From positions 124,001 to 188,000 of the forward strand of contig NZ_VXCP01000002.1 in assembly GCF_011355085.1 (NCBI RefSeq): a stretch of 64,000 nucleotides of DNA. The letters run 5' to 3'. Positions 46,235 through 56,127 of this stretch are shown piece by piece. Under the pieces are notes generated by a model that saw nothing but the letters and a program-made list of their open reading frames with translations, did no database searches and had not been told where the DNA came from. Numbering within the stretch: the stretch's first letter is position 1; each line of letters opens with the position of its first letter. The position numbers were made by a program, and so were the translations under genes. The DNA is from Pseudomonas akapageensis (GTDB lineage Bacteria > Pseudomonadota > Gammaproteobacteria > Pseudomonadales > Pseudomonadaceae).

Positions 46235-48379
46235 ATGATCAGTAACGAACTCAAATCCCAGATCCAGGGCGCCTATTCGCGTTTTCTCGAAGCCAAGAGC
46301 CTCAAGCCTCGCTACGGCCAGCGTTTGATGATTGCTGAAGTCGCCAAGGTGCTGGGCGATATCGAGTGCGACGATGAAGGCCGGCGCAGTGGTGATCCTG
46401 CCGTGGTTGCCGTCGAGGCCGGTACCGGTACCGGCAAGACCGTGGCCTACAGCCTGGCGGCGATTCCCGCCGCCAAGGCCGCGGGCAAGCGCCTGGTCAT
46501 CGCCACGGCCACCGTCGCCCTGCAGGAGCAGATCGTCCACAAGGACCTGCCTGACCTGATACGCAACAGCGGGCTGAACTTCAGCTTTGCCCTGGCCAAG
46601 GGCCGGGGTCGCTACCTGTGCCTGTCGAAGCTCGACATTCTCCTGCAGGAAGGTCACGCACAGAGCGCCACGGCGCAGCTGTTCGAAGAGGAAGGCTTCA
46701 AGATCGAGGTGGATGAAGCCAGCCAGAAGCTGTTTACCAGCATGATCGAGAAGCTCGCCGGCAATAAGTGGGACGGCGACCGCGACAGTTGGCCCCAGGC
46801 CCTGGAAGACCAGGATTGGGCGCGCCTGACCACCGATCACAGCCAATGCACCAATCGCCATTGCCCGAACTTCCAGCAATGTGCCTTCTACAAGGCCCGT
46901 GAAGGCATGGGCAAGGTCGATGTCATCGTCACCAACCATGACATGGTCCTGGCCGACCTGGCCCTGGGCGGCGGCGCCGTGCTGCCGGACCCGCGCGACA
47001 CCATGTACGTGTTCGACGAAGGCCATCACCTGCCGGACAAGGCCATCGGCCACTTCGCCCACTACACGCGCCTGCGCTCCACCGCCGACTGGCTGGAGCA
47101 AACGGCCAAGAACCTGACCAAACTGCTGGCCCAGCATCCGTTGCCGGGTGACCTTGGCAAGTTGATCGAGCAGGTTCCCGAGCTTGCCCGGGAGATCAAG
47201 ACTCACCAGCAGTTCATGTTCAGCGCCTGCGAGCAATTGGCCGACTTCAAGGCCGGTGAAGACATGGAAGGCCGCGAACGCCCGCGTCATCGTTTCGTCG
47301 CAGGTGTCGTGCCCGAACACATGCGCGAGATGGGTATCGAACTGAAGAAGGGTTTTTCTCGCCTGACCGATCTTTTCACCCGTCTTACCGAATTGCTCAA
47401 GGAAGGCATGGATGGCGAGGTCAACATCGGCATCGCCAGCCATCAGGCGGAGGAGTGGTACCCACTGTTCGGCAGCTTGCTGATGCGCGCCCAGGGCAAC
47501 TGGGAGCTGTGGACGGCCTTCACTGCCGAAGACCCGGAAGACAGCCCGCCCATGGCGCGCTGGTTGACCCTGGCCGAAAGCGGGGCGTTGTTCGATATCG
47601 AAGTCAACGCCAGCCCCATCCTTGCGGCCGAAATGCTGCGGCGCAATCTGTGGAACGTTGCCTACGGCGCCCTGGTGACCTCCGCGACCCTGACCGCGCT
47701 GGGCAAGTTCGACCGCTACCGCATGCGTGCCGGGCTGCCCAAGGGCGCCGTGACCACTATCGTGCCGAGCCCTTTCCATCACGCCGACGCCGGCTTGTTG
47801 CGCGTGCCGGACCTGCGCGCCGACCCCCGCGATGCCGCCGCCCATACCGCAGCCATCATCCGCGACCTGCCGGACCTGGTCGAAGGCTCCCGTGGCACCC
47901 TGGTGCTGTTTTCATCGCGCAAGCAGATGCAGGACGTATTCGACGGGCTTGACCGCGATTGGCGCAAGCAGGTCTTCATCCAGGGCAATCTGTCCAAGCA
48001 GGAAACCCTGAACAAGCACAAGGCGCGCGTCGACGGCGGCGATTCCAGCGTGCTGTTCGGCCTGGCCAGCTTCGCCGAAGGGGTCGACCTGCCTGGCGCC
48101 TATTGCGAGCATGTAGTCATTGCCAAGATCCCCTTTGCAGTGCCGGATGATCCGGTCGAGGCGGCCCTGGCCGAATGGATCGAGGCACGCGGCGGCAACC
48201 CCTTCATGGAAATTGCCGTGCCCGACGCTTCGTTGCGTCTGATCCAGGCCTGCGGTCGCCTGCTGCGCACCGAGGAAGATCGCGGCACCATCACCTTGCT
48301 TGACAGGCGAGTCGTCACGCAACGCTATGGCAAGGCTATTCTCAATGCCTTGCCGCCGTTTCGCCGGGAAATTTCCTGA
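46235..48379 (+). CDS. dinG: ATP-dependent DNA helicase DinG
   Basis: A 714-aa XPD-like 5'-3' helicase. Walker A VEAGTGTGKTVAYSLA near residue 70, [4Fe-4S] cysteines in RGRYLCLSKLD and CTNRHCPNFQQC, a DEAH-type box VFDEGHHLP, and the C-terminal motif RLIQACGRLLRTEEDRGTI. It resolves R-loops and displaced structures after damage. An ATG 13 bp after a purine-rich site starts the gene. Confidence 0.97.
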   Translation: MISNELKSQIQGAYSRFLEAKSLKPRYGQRLMIAEVAKVLGDIECDDEGRRSGDPAVVAVEAGTGTGKTVAYSLAAIPAAKAAGKRLVIATATVALQEQIVHKDLPDLIRNSGLNFSFALAKGRGRYLCLSKLDILLQEGHAQSATAQLFEEEGFKIEVDEASQKLFTSMIEKLAGNKWDGDRDSWPQALEDQDWARLTTDHSQCTNRHCPNFQQCAFYKAREGMGKVDVIVTNHDMVLADLALGGGAVLPDPRDTMYVFDEGHHLPDKAIGHFAHYTRLRSTADWLEQTAKNLTKLLAQHPLPGDLGKLIEQVPELAREIKTHQQFMFSACEQLADFKAGEDMEGRERPRHRFVAGVVPEHMREMGIELKKGFSRLTDLFTRLTELLKEGMDGEVNIGIASHQAEEWYPLFGSLLMRAQGNWELWTAFTAEDPEDSPPMARWLTLAESGALFDIEVNASPILAAEMLRRNLWNVAYGALVTSATLTALGKFDRYRMRAGLPKGAVTTIVPSPFHHADAGLLRVPDLRADPRDAAAHTAAIIRDLPDLVEGSRGTLVLFSSRKQMQDVFDGLDRDWRKQVFIQGNLSKQETLNKHKARVDGGDSSVLFGLASFAEGVDLPGAYCEHVVIAKIPFAVPDDPVEAALAEWIEARGGNPFMEIAVPDASLRLIQACGRLLRTEEDRGTITLLDRRVVTQRYGKAILNALPPFRREIS

Positions 48380-48460
48380 CGCGCCACGGCATCAATCCCT
48401 CGGGGCGTTGTCTATTCACTGCCATTTAACGCCCGAGCCATCAAGGAGAGCTGGATTCAT

Positions 48461-50836
48461 ATGATTTGCCGTTCGCTGCCCGCTGTATTCGCACTGCTTT
48501 TCGCCGCCCCGTCATGGGCGGCGCAGCAGACGCTGTTCAACTTCGTTCGCCCGGCTGATGTGGTAAAGGTGGCGACCGAGGATGCCAGCCTGCCACAGCA
48601 AAACGCGGAGCAGACGGCCGAAGGCGAAGTGTTGCGCCGGGTCGTGTTCAATCCGGTCGAGCGTCCGAGCCTGCGCCTGACGCCGCAAAATGGCGCGTGG
48701 GACTGGACTGCGGCCAGCGCCATGACATTGCGTATCCAAAGCGCGATGAACTGGGCGGTGACTGTGGATGTGACCATCCAGAGCAGCGACGGCAAGACCC
48801 TGACCAGCCGCGTCGACCTCCCGGCCGGCCCGGCGCAGACATTGCTGGTGCCATTGCGCGCCAATTCACCCTTGAGCCAGGGCATGCGTGCCGGCCCGCC
48901 CATGCCCTGGCAGCAGGAGGGGCAGCGCCTGTTGCTGGCCAGCAGTGCCGGCGAACTGGACTTGAGCAAGGTGGTTTCGGTGACCCTGTCGATGAACAAG
49001 CCGGCCGTGGCCCAGAGCATCCTGCTGGAACGCTTTGGCGTGCAGGAGGGCGATGAGCTGCAAAAAGCGGCCTACAACGCGATTGCCGATGGCTATGGCC
49101 AGTACTCGAGGGGCAAATGGCCGGAAAAGGTCGGCAGCGACGAACAGCTAAAGGCCGCGGCGAGCAAGGAGCAGCAACAACTCAAGACCTGGCTCGCCGA
49201 GCGCGCTAAACAACCGTTGGACAAGTTTGGCGGCTGGATCCTGGGCCCGGGGTTTGAGGCCAAGGGCTTCTTCCGTACCGAAAAGCGCGATGGTCGCTGG
49301 TACCTGGTCACGCCCGAAGGCCATCCTTTCTATTCGCTGGGAGTCAATGCCGTTGCAGCCGATGGCGGCAAGACCTATGTCGGCGGGCGCGAGTGGATGT
49401 TCTCGGCCCTGCCCCAGGGTGAAGATCCCTTGGCCCATTACTACGGCGAGGGTGACAACCGCGATGGCAACGGCTCCTCGAAAGACCGGGGCTATGCCAA
49501 CGGTCGCTGGTACGACTTCTACGCGGCCAACCTGGCCCGCGCGTACGGCCAGCCCTGCGTGAAGCCCGAAATGCCCAAGGCAGTCGGCGCAGAGGCCGCC
49601 AAGGTCGATGCCGTACCGGCCGAAACTACCGGCGAGAAACCCGCAGTCGCGCCGTGCCCAGCACCGGCTTTCGATGCCAAGCGCTGGCAGTCCCATACCC
49701 TCGACCGTTTGTTGGCCTGGGGCTTCAATACAGTGGGTGACTGGAGCGATCCGAGCCTTGTGCCAGATACCCGGGTGCCTTACACCTTGCCGCTGTCGAT
49801 CGTCGGCGATTACGCCAGTATCAGCACCGGGGCCGACTGGTGGGGCGGCATGCCGGATCCTTTCGACCCGCGCTTTGCCATGGCCACCGAGCGGGCCGTG
49901 GCCATCGCTGCCCGCGATCATCGTGATGACCCCTGGCTGGTGGGCTATTTCGCGGATAACGAACTGGCCTGGGCCGGCCCCGGCGACGATCCGAAGTCGC
50001 GCTATGCCCTGGCATATGGCACCTTGCGCCTGACCACCGATGTACCGGCCAAGCGAGCATTCCTCAAGCAGTTGCGCGACAAATATCGTAACCAGGAGGG
50101 GCTGTCCAAGGCCTGGGGGATCGACCTGCCGGCGTGGGAGCTGATGGAAGACCCGGGGTTCGAGCCGCCATTGCCGAGTGCCGAACACCCCGAGATCGAA
50201 GCCGACTTCAAATATTTCCAGCAGGTATTCGCGGAAACCTACTTCAAGACCATTTCCGATTCACTGAATTGGCACGCGCCCAATCATTTGTTGTTGGGTG
50301 GCCGTTTTGGCGTGAGCACGCCTGAAGCCGTCGACGCCTGCGCGAAGTTCTGCGATGTCCTGAGCTTCAATTTCTACACGCCCAAGCCGCAGGATGGCTA
50401 CGATTTCGCCCGCTTGAAAACACTGGATAAACCTGTGCTGGTCAGCGAGTTCAATTTCGGCTCGCGTGACCGTGGGCCGTTCTGGCCGGGCATGATGGAA
50501 GTCGCCAGGGAAGAGGACCGTGGCTCCGCTTATGCGGCGTTCCTCAAGGCGGCGGTGAGCGAACCGTCGATCGTCGGCGCGCACTGGTTCCAATACCTCG
50601 ACGAACCGGTGACCGGGCGTTTGCTCGATGGTGAGAACGGGCACTTTGGTCTGGTCGGGATTACCGATGTGCCGTTCCAGGGCTTTGTCGGCGCCGTGCG
50701 CAAGAGCAATCTGCAGACCGTGCAGCAGGTGGGCAAGATCGCTGCGACCGCAACGCCGGGTGGCGATATCAGCCCGGACAAGGGTACCGATGAGGAGCCT
50801 GAAGATAACGCCGACCAGGCTGGTTCAGAACAGTGA
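48461..50836 (+). CDS. Secreted glycoside hydrolase, beta-agarase (GH50)-like
   Basis: A 791-aa exported protein (signal peptide MICRSLPAVFALLFAAPSWA). An N-terminal beta-sandwich domain (to about 220) precedes a TIM-barrel catalytic domain. The catalytic acid is probably in WLVGYFADNELAWAG and the nucleophile in KPVLVSEFNFGSRDRG, the clan GH-A spacing. Similarity is to proteins annotated beta-agarase/GH50. The true substrate in a soil or plant Pseudomonas may be another exopolysaccharide, perhaps its own matrix. The C-terminus is acidic. Confidence 0.82.
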   Translation: MICRSLPAVFALLFAAPSWAAQQTLFNFVRPADVVKVATEDASLPQQNAEQTAEGEVLRRVVFNPVERPSLRLTPQNGAWDWTAASAMTLRIQSAMNWAVTVDVTIQSSDGKTLTSRVDLPAGPAQTLLVPLRANSPLSQGMRAGPPMPWQQEGQRLLLASSAGELDLSKVVSVTLSMNKPAVAQSILLERFGVQEGDELQKAAYNAIADGYGQYSRGKWPEKVGSDEQLKAAASKEQQQLKTWLAERAKQPLDKFGGWILGPGFEAKGFFRTEKRDGRWYLVTPEGHPFYSLGVNAVAADGGKTYVGGREWMFSALPQGEDPLAHYYGEGDNRDGNGSSKDRGYANGRWYDFYAANLARAYGQPCVKPEMPKAVGAEAAKVDAVPAETTGEKPAVAPCPAPAFDAKRWQSHTLDRLLAWGFNTVGDWSDPSLVPDTRVPYTLPLSIVGDYASISTGADWWGGMPDPFDPRFAMATERAVAIAARDHRDDPWLVGYFADNELAWAGPGDDPKSRYALAYGTLRLTTDVPAKRAFLKQLRDKYRNQEGLSKAWGIDLPAWELMEDPGFEPPLPSAEHPEIEADFKYFQQVFAETYFKTISDSLNWHAPNHLLLGGRFGVSTPEAVDACAKFCDVLSFNFYTPKPQDGYDFARLKTLDKPVLVSEFNFGSRDRGPFWPGMMEVAREEDRGSAYAAFLKAAVSEPSIVGAHWFQYLDEPVTGRLLDGENGHFGLVGITDVPFQGFVGAVRKSNLQTVQQVGKIAATATPGGDISPDKGTDEEPEDNADQAGSEQ

Positions 50837-50900
50837 AGGGCCAGCAGTCGATTGACCGCTTGGCACGCGTCTGTTCACAAAACCTGCAAGGGCTGGAACA

Positions 50901-52088
50901 ATGCCCGCCACTTTGAAAAATGGTAGTGCAGGGAGTCACCAGGTGCAGATTCAGGGCCATTACGAGCTTAAGTTCGAAGCCGTGCGCGAAGCCTTTGCCA
51001 CGCTGTTCGATGATCCGCAAGAGCGTGGCGCCGCGTTGTGTGTCCAGATCGGCGGAGAAACCGTGCTTGATCTCTGGGCCGGTACCGCCGACAAGGACGG
51101 GAGCGAGGCATGGCACAGTGACACCATTGCCAACCTGTTCTCCTGCACCAAGACCTTTACTGCAGTCACCGCGCTGCAACTGGTCGCCGAAGGCAAGTTG
51201 CAACTGGATGTACCGGTCGCCCGCTATTGGCCAGAGTTTGCCGCGGCCGGCAAGCAAGCCATCACCTTGCGCCAGTTGCTCTGCCATCAGGCAGGCTTGC
51301 CGGCGCTGCGTGAGCTGTTGCCGGCCGAAGCCTTGTATCAATGGCAAACCATGGTCGATGCGTTGGCTGCCGAAGCTCCCTGGTGGACGCCGGGGCAAGG
51401 GCATGGCTACGCCGCCATTACCTACGGTTGGTTGCTCGGCGAATTGATCCGCCGCGCCGACGGGCGCGGTCCGGGAGAGTCGATCGTGGCCCGGGTGGCG
51501 CGGCCGCTCGGCCTTGATTTCCATGTGGGGCTGGCCGATGCAGAATTTCATCGGGTTGCCCATATCGCTCGAAGCAAGGGCAACATGGGTGATGAAGCGG
51601 CCCAGCGCCTGCTGCAGGTCACCCTGCGTGAACCTGAGGCCATGTCCACGCGCGCCTTCACCAACCCGCCATCGATCCTGACCAGTACCAACAAGCCAGA
51701 ATGGCGACGCATGCAACAACCAGCCGCCAATGGGCATGGCAATGCGCGCAGCCTGGCCGGTTTCTACAGCGGCTTGCTCGATGGCAGCCTGCTGGAGGCC
51801 GAACTGCTCGATGAGCTGACCCGCGAACATAGCGTCGGCGCCGACAAGACCCTGCTGACCCAGACCCGTTTCGGCCTGGGCTGTATGCTCGATCAACCCC
51901 AGGTGCCCAATGCGACTTTCGGCCTCGGTGCCAAGGCATTTGGCCACCCGGGTGCCGGTGGTTCGGTCGGTTTTGCCGATCCCGAACATGACCTGGCCTT
52001 CGGTTTCGTGACCAACACGCTGGGTCCGTACGTCCTCATGGACCCTCGGGCGCAGAAGCTGGTGCGGGTGTTGGGAGGCTGCCTGTAA
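50901..52088 (+). CDS. Serine hydrolase, class C beta-lactamase/esterase EstB family
   Basis: A 395-aa protein with the nucleophile motif S-x-x-K in NLFSCTKTFTAV and the tyrosine motif in YAAITYGWLLGEL; the third element is HPGAGGSVGFADP near the C-terminus. Esterases of this family use the beta-lactamase fold without real beta-lactamase activity. An ATG at 50901 with AAGGG and a GTG at 50943 with GGGAG are both possible starts; the second gives the more conserved QIQGHYELKF N-terminus. No signal peptide is visible. Confidence 0.88.
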   Translation: MPATLKNGSAGSHQVQIQGHYELKFEAVREAFATLFDDPQERGAALCVQIGGETVLDLWAGTADKDGSEAWHSDTIANLFSCTKTFTAVTALQLVAEGKLQLDVPVARYWPEFAAAGKQAITLRQLLCHQAGLPALRELLPAEALYQWQTMVDALAAEAPWWTPGQGHGYAAITYGWLLGELIRRADGRGPGESIVARVARPLGLDFHVGLADAEFHRVAHIARSKGNMGDEAAQRLLQVTLREPEAMSTRAFTNPPSILTSTNKPEWRRMQQPAANGHGNARSLAGFYSGLLDGSLLEAELLDELTREHSVGADKTLLTQTRFGLGCMLDQPQVPNATFGLGAKAFGHPGAGGSVGFADPEHDLAFGFVTNTLGPYVLMDPRAQKLVRVLGGCL

Positions 52089-52171
52089 TCGAATTAGTGG
52101 CCTGTGTGGGCCACTAGCCGACGACCTGCTGGAACCGACTGGTTTTTGTGTTTTCAAATCATTTACTTATG

Positions 52172-52192
52172 CGAGCCGCTCGGCTCGTTTTT
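52172..52192 (+). terminator. Terminator-like hairpin in front of the OmpA/H1-tail gene
   Basis: CGAGCCG (52172-52178) pairs with CGGCTCG (52181-52187), followed by five T. It follows the serine hydrolase gene and lies only 29 bp before the next start codon. A second hairpin (TAGTGGCC/GGCCACTA, 52096-52117) lies upstream. Confidence 0.7.
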
Positions 52193-52220
52193 CCGTTCAT
52201 TTTCAAGGTGTGAAAGTCTG

Positions 52221-53243
52221 ATGTCCTCACATAAATCGCTCGCTCTTGCGTTCTGCCTGGTCGCTGCAGGTTGCGCCCAGACGCCACAGCACGGTGGTGC
52301 TGGCAGTGGTCCGTCCTGGTGGCCTTTCGGTGCCGATAAAGTGGCCGACAAGGAGGTCAAGGGTGCAGCGAAGGATGGGGGCGCCAAGGCTGATGCCAAA
52401 CCCGCGGCTCCCGCTCCAGCTCCCGCTCCGGTTGCCAAGGCCCAGACGGCCAAGGCTGACGACGGCAGCCGCTGGTGGTGGCCGTTCGGCGCCAAGAAAG
52501 AAACGACCAAGGCAGTGCCGATGCCCGACCCGAAAGTCACTCAGGCCTGGCTCGACAGCTATGAGCCGCGTATGCGTGAAGCGATCAAGGACAGCAAGTT
52601 CGAACTGGAGCGTCACGATAACGCGCTGATCATCATCGTTCCTGTCGATAGCTCGTTCAACCCGGATCGGCCAGCCATGCTGTTGCCAAACTCCCTCGGC
52701 CCGATCACTCGGGTAGCCAAGGTCATCGAGAGCGACCCCAAGACTGCCGTGCTGGTATTGGGCCATGGCGACTCCAGTGGCGCAGCTGCGGCTGCCCAGA
52801 AGACGAGCCAGGAGCGGGCGCAATCGGTTGCCGCGATTTTCCGCCTCAGCGGTTTGCAGCGTGATCGCATGTCGCTGCGTGGCCTGGGCTCGGACATGCC
52901 ACGTGCAGCCAACGACAGCCAACAGGGCCGCGCGTTGAATCGTCGGGTAGAAATGGTGGTGACACCGCAGGACACCATGCGGGCGCTGCTGAGCAAGTAC
53001 AATATGCCTGCCCCGGCGCCAGTTGCACCGGTTGCGGCCAAGCCCGAGGCGAAGGCTCCGGAGAAAACTCCGGCCAAGGCCGCCACCAAATCCACTGCCA
53101 AGGCCGCCCCGGCCAAGAAAGCCAGTACGGCGAAGAAGGCTGCTCCGACCAAGTCCACGGCTGCGAAGAAATCCACCGCACCTGCCAAGAAGGCTTCGGA
53201 AACGAAAAAAGCTGAGCCGGCTGCTGCGGCGAAGACCAACTGA
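52221..53243 (+). CDS. OmpA-family protein with lysine/alanine-rich tail
   Basis: A 340-aa protein. A lipoprotein signal (ALAFCLVAAGC, C18) is followed by two copies of a Trp-rich motif, SWWPFGADK and WWWPFGAKK, separated by an Ala/Pro/Lys linker. An OmpA-like domain (about 130-255; LGHGDSSGAAAAAQKTSQERAQ and LNRRVEMVV) is degenerate in the first motif. The last 75 residues are Lys/Ala/Pro/Thr repeats (KSTAKAAPAKKAST...), like histone H1 or AlgP. It is upstream of pdxH as in P. aeruginosa. Confidence 0.85.
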   Translation: MSSHKSLALAFCLVAAGCAQTPQHGGAGSGPSWWPFGADKVADKEVKGAAKDGGAKADAKPAAPAPAPAPVAKAQTAKADDGSRWWWPFGAKKETTKAVPMPDPKVTQAWLDSYEPRMREAIKDSKFELERHDNALIIIVPVDSSFNPDRPAMLLPNSLGPITRVAKVIESDPKTAVLVLGHGDSSGAAAAAQKTSQERAQSVAAIFRLSGLQRDRMSLRGLGSDMPRAANDSQQGRALNRRVEMVVTPQDTMRALLSKYNMPAPAPVAPVAAKPEAKAPEKTPAKAATKSTAKAAPAKKASTAKKAAPTKSTAAKKSTAPAKKASETKKAEPAAAAKTN

Positions 53244-53261
53244 TAGCAAAGGAACGCTGTA

Positions 53262-53909
53262 ATGACCCAGACCCTGGCCGCCATGCGCCGTGAATATGCC
53301 CGCGATGGCCTGACTGAAGAACAGGCCCCAGCCGAACCGTTCGAGCTGTTTCGCAAATGGTTCGAACAGGCGGTCAAGACCGAGCAGTTGCCGGTCGAGG
53401 CCAATTCCATGGTGCTGGCCACGGTGGACCAGGACGGTCGACCGCATTGCAGGGTCCTGTTGCTCAAAGGGCTGGACGACCAGGGTTTTACCTTTTTCAC
53501 CAACTACGATAGTGCCAAGGGGCAGCAGTTGGCGGTCAACCCGTTTGCGGCGATGACCTTTTTCTGGCCGGCCCTGGAGCGTCAGGTGCGCATCGAAGGC
53601 CGGGTGGAAAGGGTCACGCCGCAAGAGTCCGATGCCTATTATCAGGTGCGACCGCTGGGCAGTCGCCTGGGTGCCTGGGCTTCTCCGCAGAGCCAGGTGA
53701 TTGCCGATCGGGCCGAGCTCGAAGGGTTGCTCAAAAGCACCGAGCAGCGTTTCAGCGATGCGCAGCCTCATTGCCCCGAGCATTGGGGGGGCTATCGCCT
53801 GTTGCCCGAGCGCATCGAGTTCTGGCAGGGGCGCCCCAGCCGCTTGCATGATCGCCTCAACTATCGCCTACAGGACAATGTCTGGCAGCGCGAGCGCCTG
53901 GCGCCTTAA
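53262..53909 (+). CDS. pdxH: Pyridoxamine 5'-phosphate oxidase
   Basis: A 215-aa FMN enzyme forming pyridoxal 5'-phosphate. FMN-binding blocks are [20 protein letters not shown] and [13 protein letters not shown], substrate residues are in [19 protein letters not shown], and the C-terminal [14 protein letters not shown] is complete. It lies 18 bp downstream of the OmpA/H1-tail gene and may share its transcript. Confidence 0.97.
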   Translation: MTQTLAAMRREYARDGLTEEQAPAEPFELFRKWFEQAVKTEQLPVEANSMVLATVDQDGRPHCRVLLLKGLDDQGFTFFTNYDSAKGQQLAVNPFAAMTFFWPALERQVRIEGRVERVTPQESDAYYQVRPLGSRLGAWASPQSQVIADRAELEGLLKSTEQRFSDAQPHCPEHWGGYRLLPERIEFWQGRPSRLHDRLNYRLQDNVWQRERLAP

Positions 53910-54191
53910 TCGGCGGCCAATGAAAGGGCCAGATCCCGCTCCATCCAGCGTTTGATCCGGACAGGGAGCCCACCGCGGAACTACAGACCTGCCACGGTGG
54001 TCGCTGTTATCATGGGCGTAGTCCATATAAATCGTCGCGCATGTCGCTGGCCGATGCGGTACAGCGGCAACGTTTGCAAGATTGAAGCAGCCTGTACTAG
54101 AGCTGAATGGAAGCGAAATTTATACAGCTCGTGTCGTGACAGCTGTCAAGACGCGGAGTTTAATGAATATCTGTCTTATGGAGATGATCCA

Positions 54192-54656
54192 ATGCGTAAA
54201 TCCGTATTGCTGCTTGCGTCCTTGAGCGCAATGTCGCTGTTGTTGGGTGGCTGTGCCTCGAACCTGAGCGGTGAATCCTATTCCCGTAGCGAGGCGCGCC
54301 AAGTGCAGACCGTGCGCATGGGCACGATCGAAGCGTTGCGCCCGGTGAAAATCGAAGGCACCAAGACCCCGATCGGTGGTGGTGCGGGTGCGATCGTTGG
54401 TGGCGTGGCTGGCAGCTCTGTGGGTGGCGGCAAAGGCAGCGTCGTCGCTGCCGTCATCGGTGCCGTGGCCGGCGGCCTGGCCGGTTCTGCCGCTGAAGAA
54501 GGTTTCACCCGTACCCAGGGTGTGGAAATTACCGTGCGTGAAGATGATGGCAGCATGCGTGCCTATGTACAGCAGGTTGCGGAAAACGAAGTCTTCCGCG
54601 TTGGCGAGCGTGTACGAATCATGTCGGTCAACGGCACCAGCCGCGTAGCGCACTGA
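54192..54656 (+). CDS. SlyB/Pcp-type glycine-zipper lipoprotein
   Basis: A 154-aa outer-membrane lipoprotein (signal SAMSLLLGGC, C21). The SlyB motif YSRSEARQVQTVRMGTIEAL precedes the glycine zipper GGGAGAIVGGVAGSSVGGG, then a small C-terminal beta domain (VEITVREDDGS...). It supports envelope integrity in relatives. I set the start at 54192; an upstream in-frame extension of 80 codons is not coding-like. The 282 bp before it contain no other gene. Confidence 0.9.
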   Translation: MRKSVLLLASLSAMSLLLGGCASNLSGESYSRSEARQVQTVRMGTIEALRPVKIEGTKTPIGGGAGAIVGGVAGSSVGGGKGSVVAAVIGAVAGGLAGSAAEEGFTRTQGVEITVREDDGSMRAYVQQVAENEVFRVGERVRIMSVNGTSRVAH

Positions 54657-54670
54657 TTCAACCCCGCTTC

Positions 54671-54720
54671 AAAACGAAAAAACCCCGACACAGCCTTGGC
54701 TGGTCGGGGTTTTTTCGTTT
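54671..54720. terminator. Bidirectional terminator slyB-like / nhaA
   Basis: AAAACGAAAAAACCCCGAC pairs with GTCGGGGTTTTTTCGTTT, extending the stem through the A/T tracts. It lies between convergent genes. Confidence 0.93.
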
Positions 54721-54730
54721 CAGGAGCCGG

Positions 54731-55912
54731 TCAGGCGGAAGCGTTTTTCCGGCTGGCCATGGCCGTGATTGCGTAGCCCAGCACGGCGGCGATGAACGAG
54801 CCGGTCAGAATACCCATGCGGTCCATGCCGGCGTACGGGCTGACGCCGGGTTCAAATGCCAGCGAACCGACGAACAGGCTCATGGTGAAGCCGATGCCGC
54901 AGAGTATCGCAACCCCCAGAACCTGCCCCCAGTTGGCGCCTGTCGGCAAGGCGGCGATGCCGATCTTGACGGCAAGCCAGGTCAGGCCGAAAACACCCAG
55001 GGCCTTGCCCACCACCAGGCCGATGGCAATCCCCATCGGAACGTGGTGGGTGAAGCTCTCCAGGGTGACCCCGGCCAGCGAAACCCCGGCGTTGGCGAAG
55101 GCGAACAGCGGCAGGATGCCAAAGGCCACCCAGGGGTGCAGGGCATGCTCCAGATTCAAGAGGGGGGAAGGTTCGGCATTGCGGGTGCGCAACGGGATGC
55201 ACAGGGCCAGTGTCACGCCAGCCAGCGTCGCATGCACGCCACTCTTGAGCACGCAGACCCACAGGATCAGGCCGATGATCATGTAGGGGCCGAGCTTGAC
55301 CACGCCCAACCGGTTCATCGCCACCAGCGCGACCAGGCAGGCCGCGGCCAACATCAACGACAGGCTCGACAGCTCGCCCGAGTAGAACACGGCAATGACA
55401 ATGATCGCCCCCAGGTCATCGATAATGGCCAGGGTCATGAGAAACAGTTTGAGCGAGGTCGGTACACGCTTGCCCAACAGGGCCAGTACACCCAGGGCGA
55501 AAGCGATATCGGTCGCCATCGGAATGGCCCAGCCGGCTACCGCTGGCGGGTTGTCCTTGTTCAGCGCCCAGTAGATCAGGGCCGGCACGACCATGCCACC
55601 AATGGCCGCCGCGCCCGGGAGGATCACCTGCGCTGGTTTGGACAGATGGCCATCGACCAGCTCGCGCTTGACCTCGAGGCCAATCAGCAGGAAGAACAGG
55701 GCCATCAGGCCGTCGTTGATCCAGAGCAACAGTGGCTTGGCAATTTTCAGCGCGCCAACCTGGGTCACGACCGGGGTATCGAGCAGGCCGTTGTAAAGGA
55801 ACGACAGCGGTGAGTTGTTGATAATCAGGGCAAGGGCCGCAGCTGCAATCAATAACAGACCGCTGGCAGCTTCCAACTGAAAGAAACGTGTGAAAGTGCT
55901 ACGCAGAGGCAA
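54731..55912 (-). CDS. nhaA: Na+/H+ antiporter NhaA
   Basis: A 393-aa inner-membrane antiporter with about 12 helices. The paired active-site aspartates lie in [19 protein letters not shown] and the unwound helix motif in [15 protein letters not shown]. Length matches E. coli NhaA (388 aa). It is divergent from the PLP enzyme gene, with an AT-rich 215-bp promoter region between. Confidence 0.96.
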   Translation of the reverse strand: MPLRSTFTRFFQLEAASGLLLIAAAALALIINNSPLSFLYNGLLDTPVVTQVGALKIAKPLLLWINDGLMALFFLLIGLEVKRELVDGHLSKPAQVILPGAAAIGGMVVPALIYWALNKDNPPAVAGWAIPMATDIAFALGVLALLGKRVPTSLKLFLMTLAIIDDLGAIIVIAVFYSGELSSLSLMLAAACLVALVAMNRLGVVKLGPYMIIGLILWVCVLKSGVHATLAGVTLALCIPLRTRNAEPSPLLNLEHALHPWVAFGILPLFAFANAGVSLAGVTLESFTHHVPMGIAIGLVVGKALGVFGLTWLAVKIGIAALPTGANWGQVLGVAILCGIGFTMSLFVGSLAFEPGVSPYAGMDRMGILTGSFIAAVLGYAITAMASRKNASA

Positions 55913-56127
55913 GTTCGCTCTCCATCCATTGAGTTGAGGAGGACACCCTAACCCGTACCGTTAGTTGTTAAAACAAAAGTTATATTCTATTTTGTTATAA
56001 GCGGGTAAATGAGCTTCCGACGCGAAGAGCCTAGCAGTTGGGCGGGATATTGGTGGCTGACTGTGCCTGTGTCGGTTGTAGGAATTTTCCTAAACTGGTT
56101 GTTTGGCACTCAACGGATATTTTCATC

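Noticed and set aside
46208-47845. A 545-codon open frame opposite dinG
   Set aside because: Shadow frame with typical Gln/His/Gly-rich composition.
52227-53849. A 540-codon open frame opposite the OmpA/H1-tail gene and pdxH
   Set aside because: Spans two well-supported genes on the other strand and has no family features.
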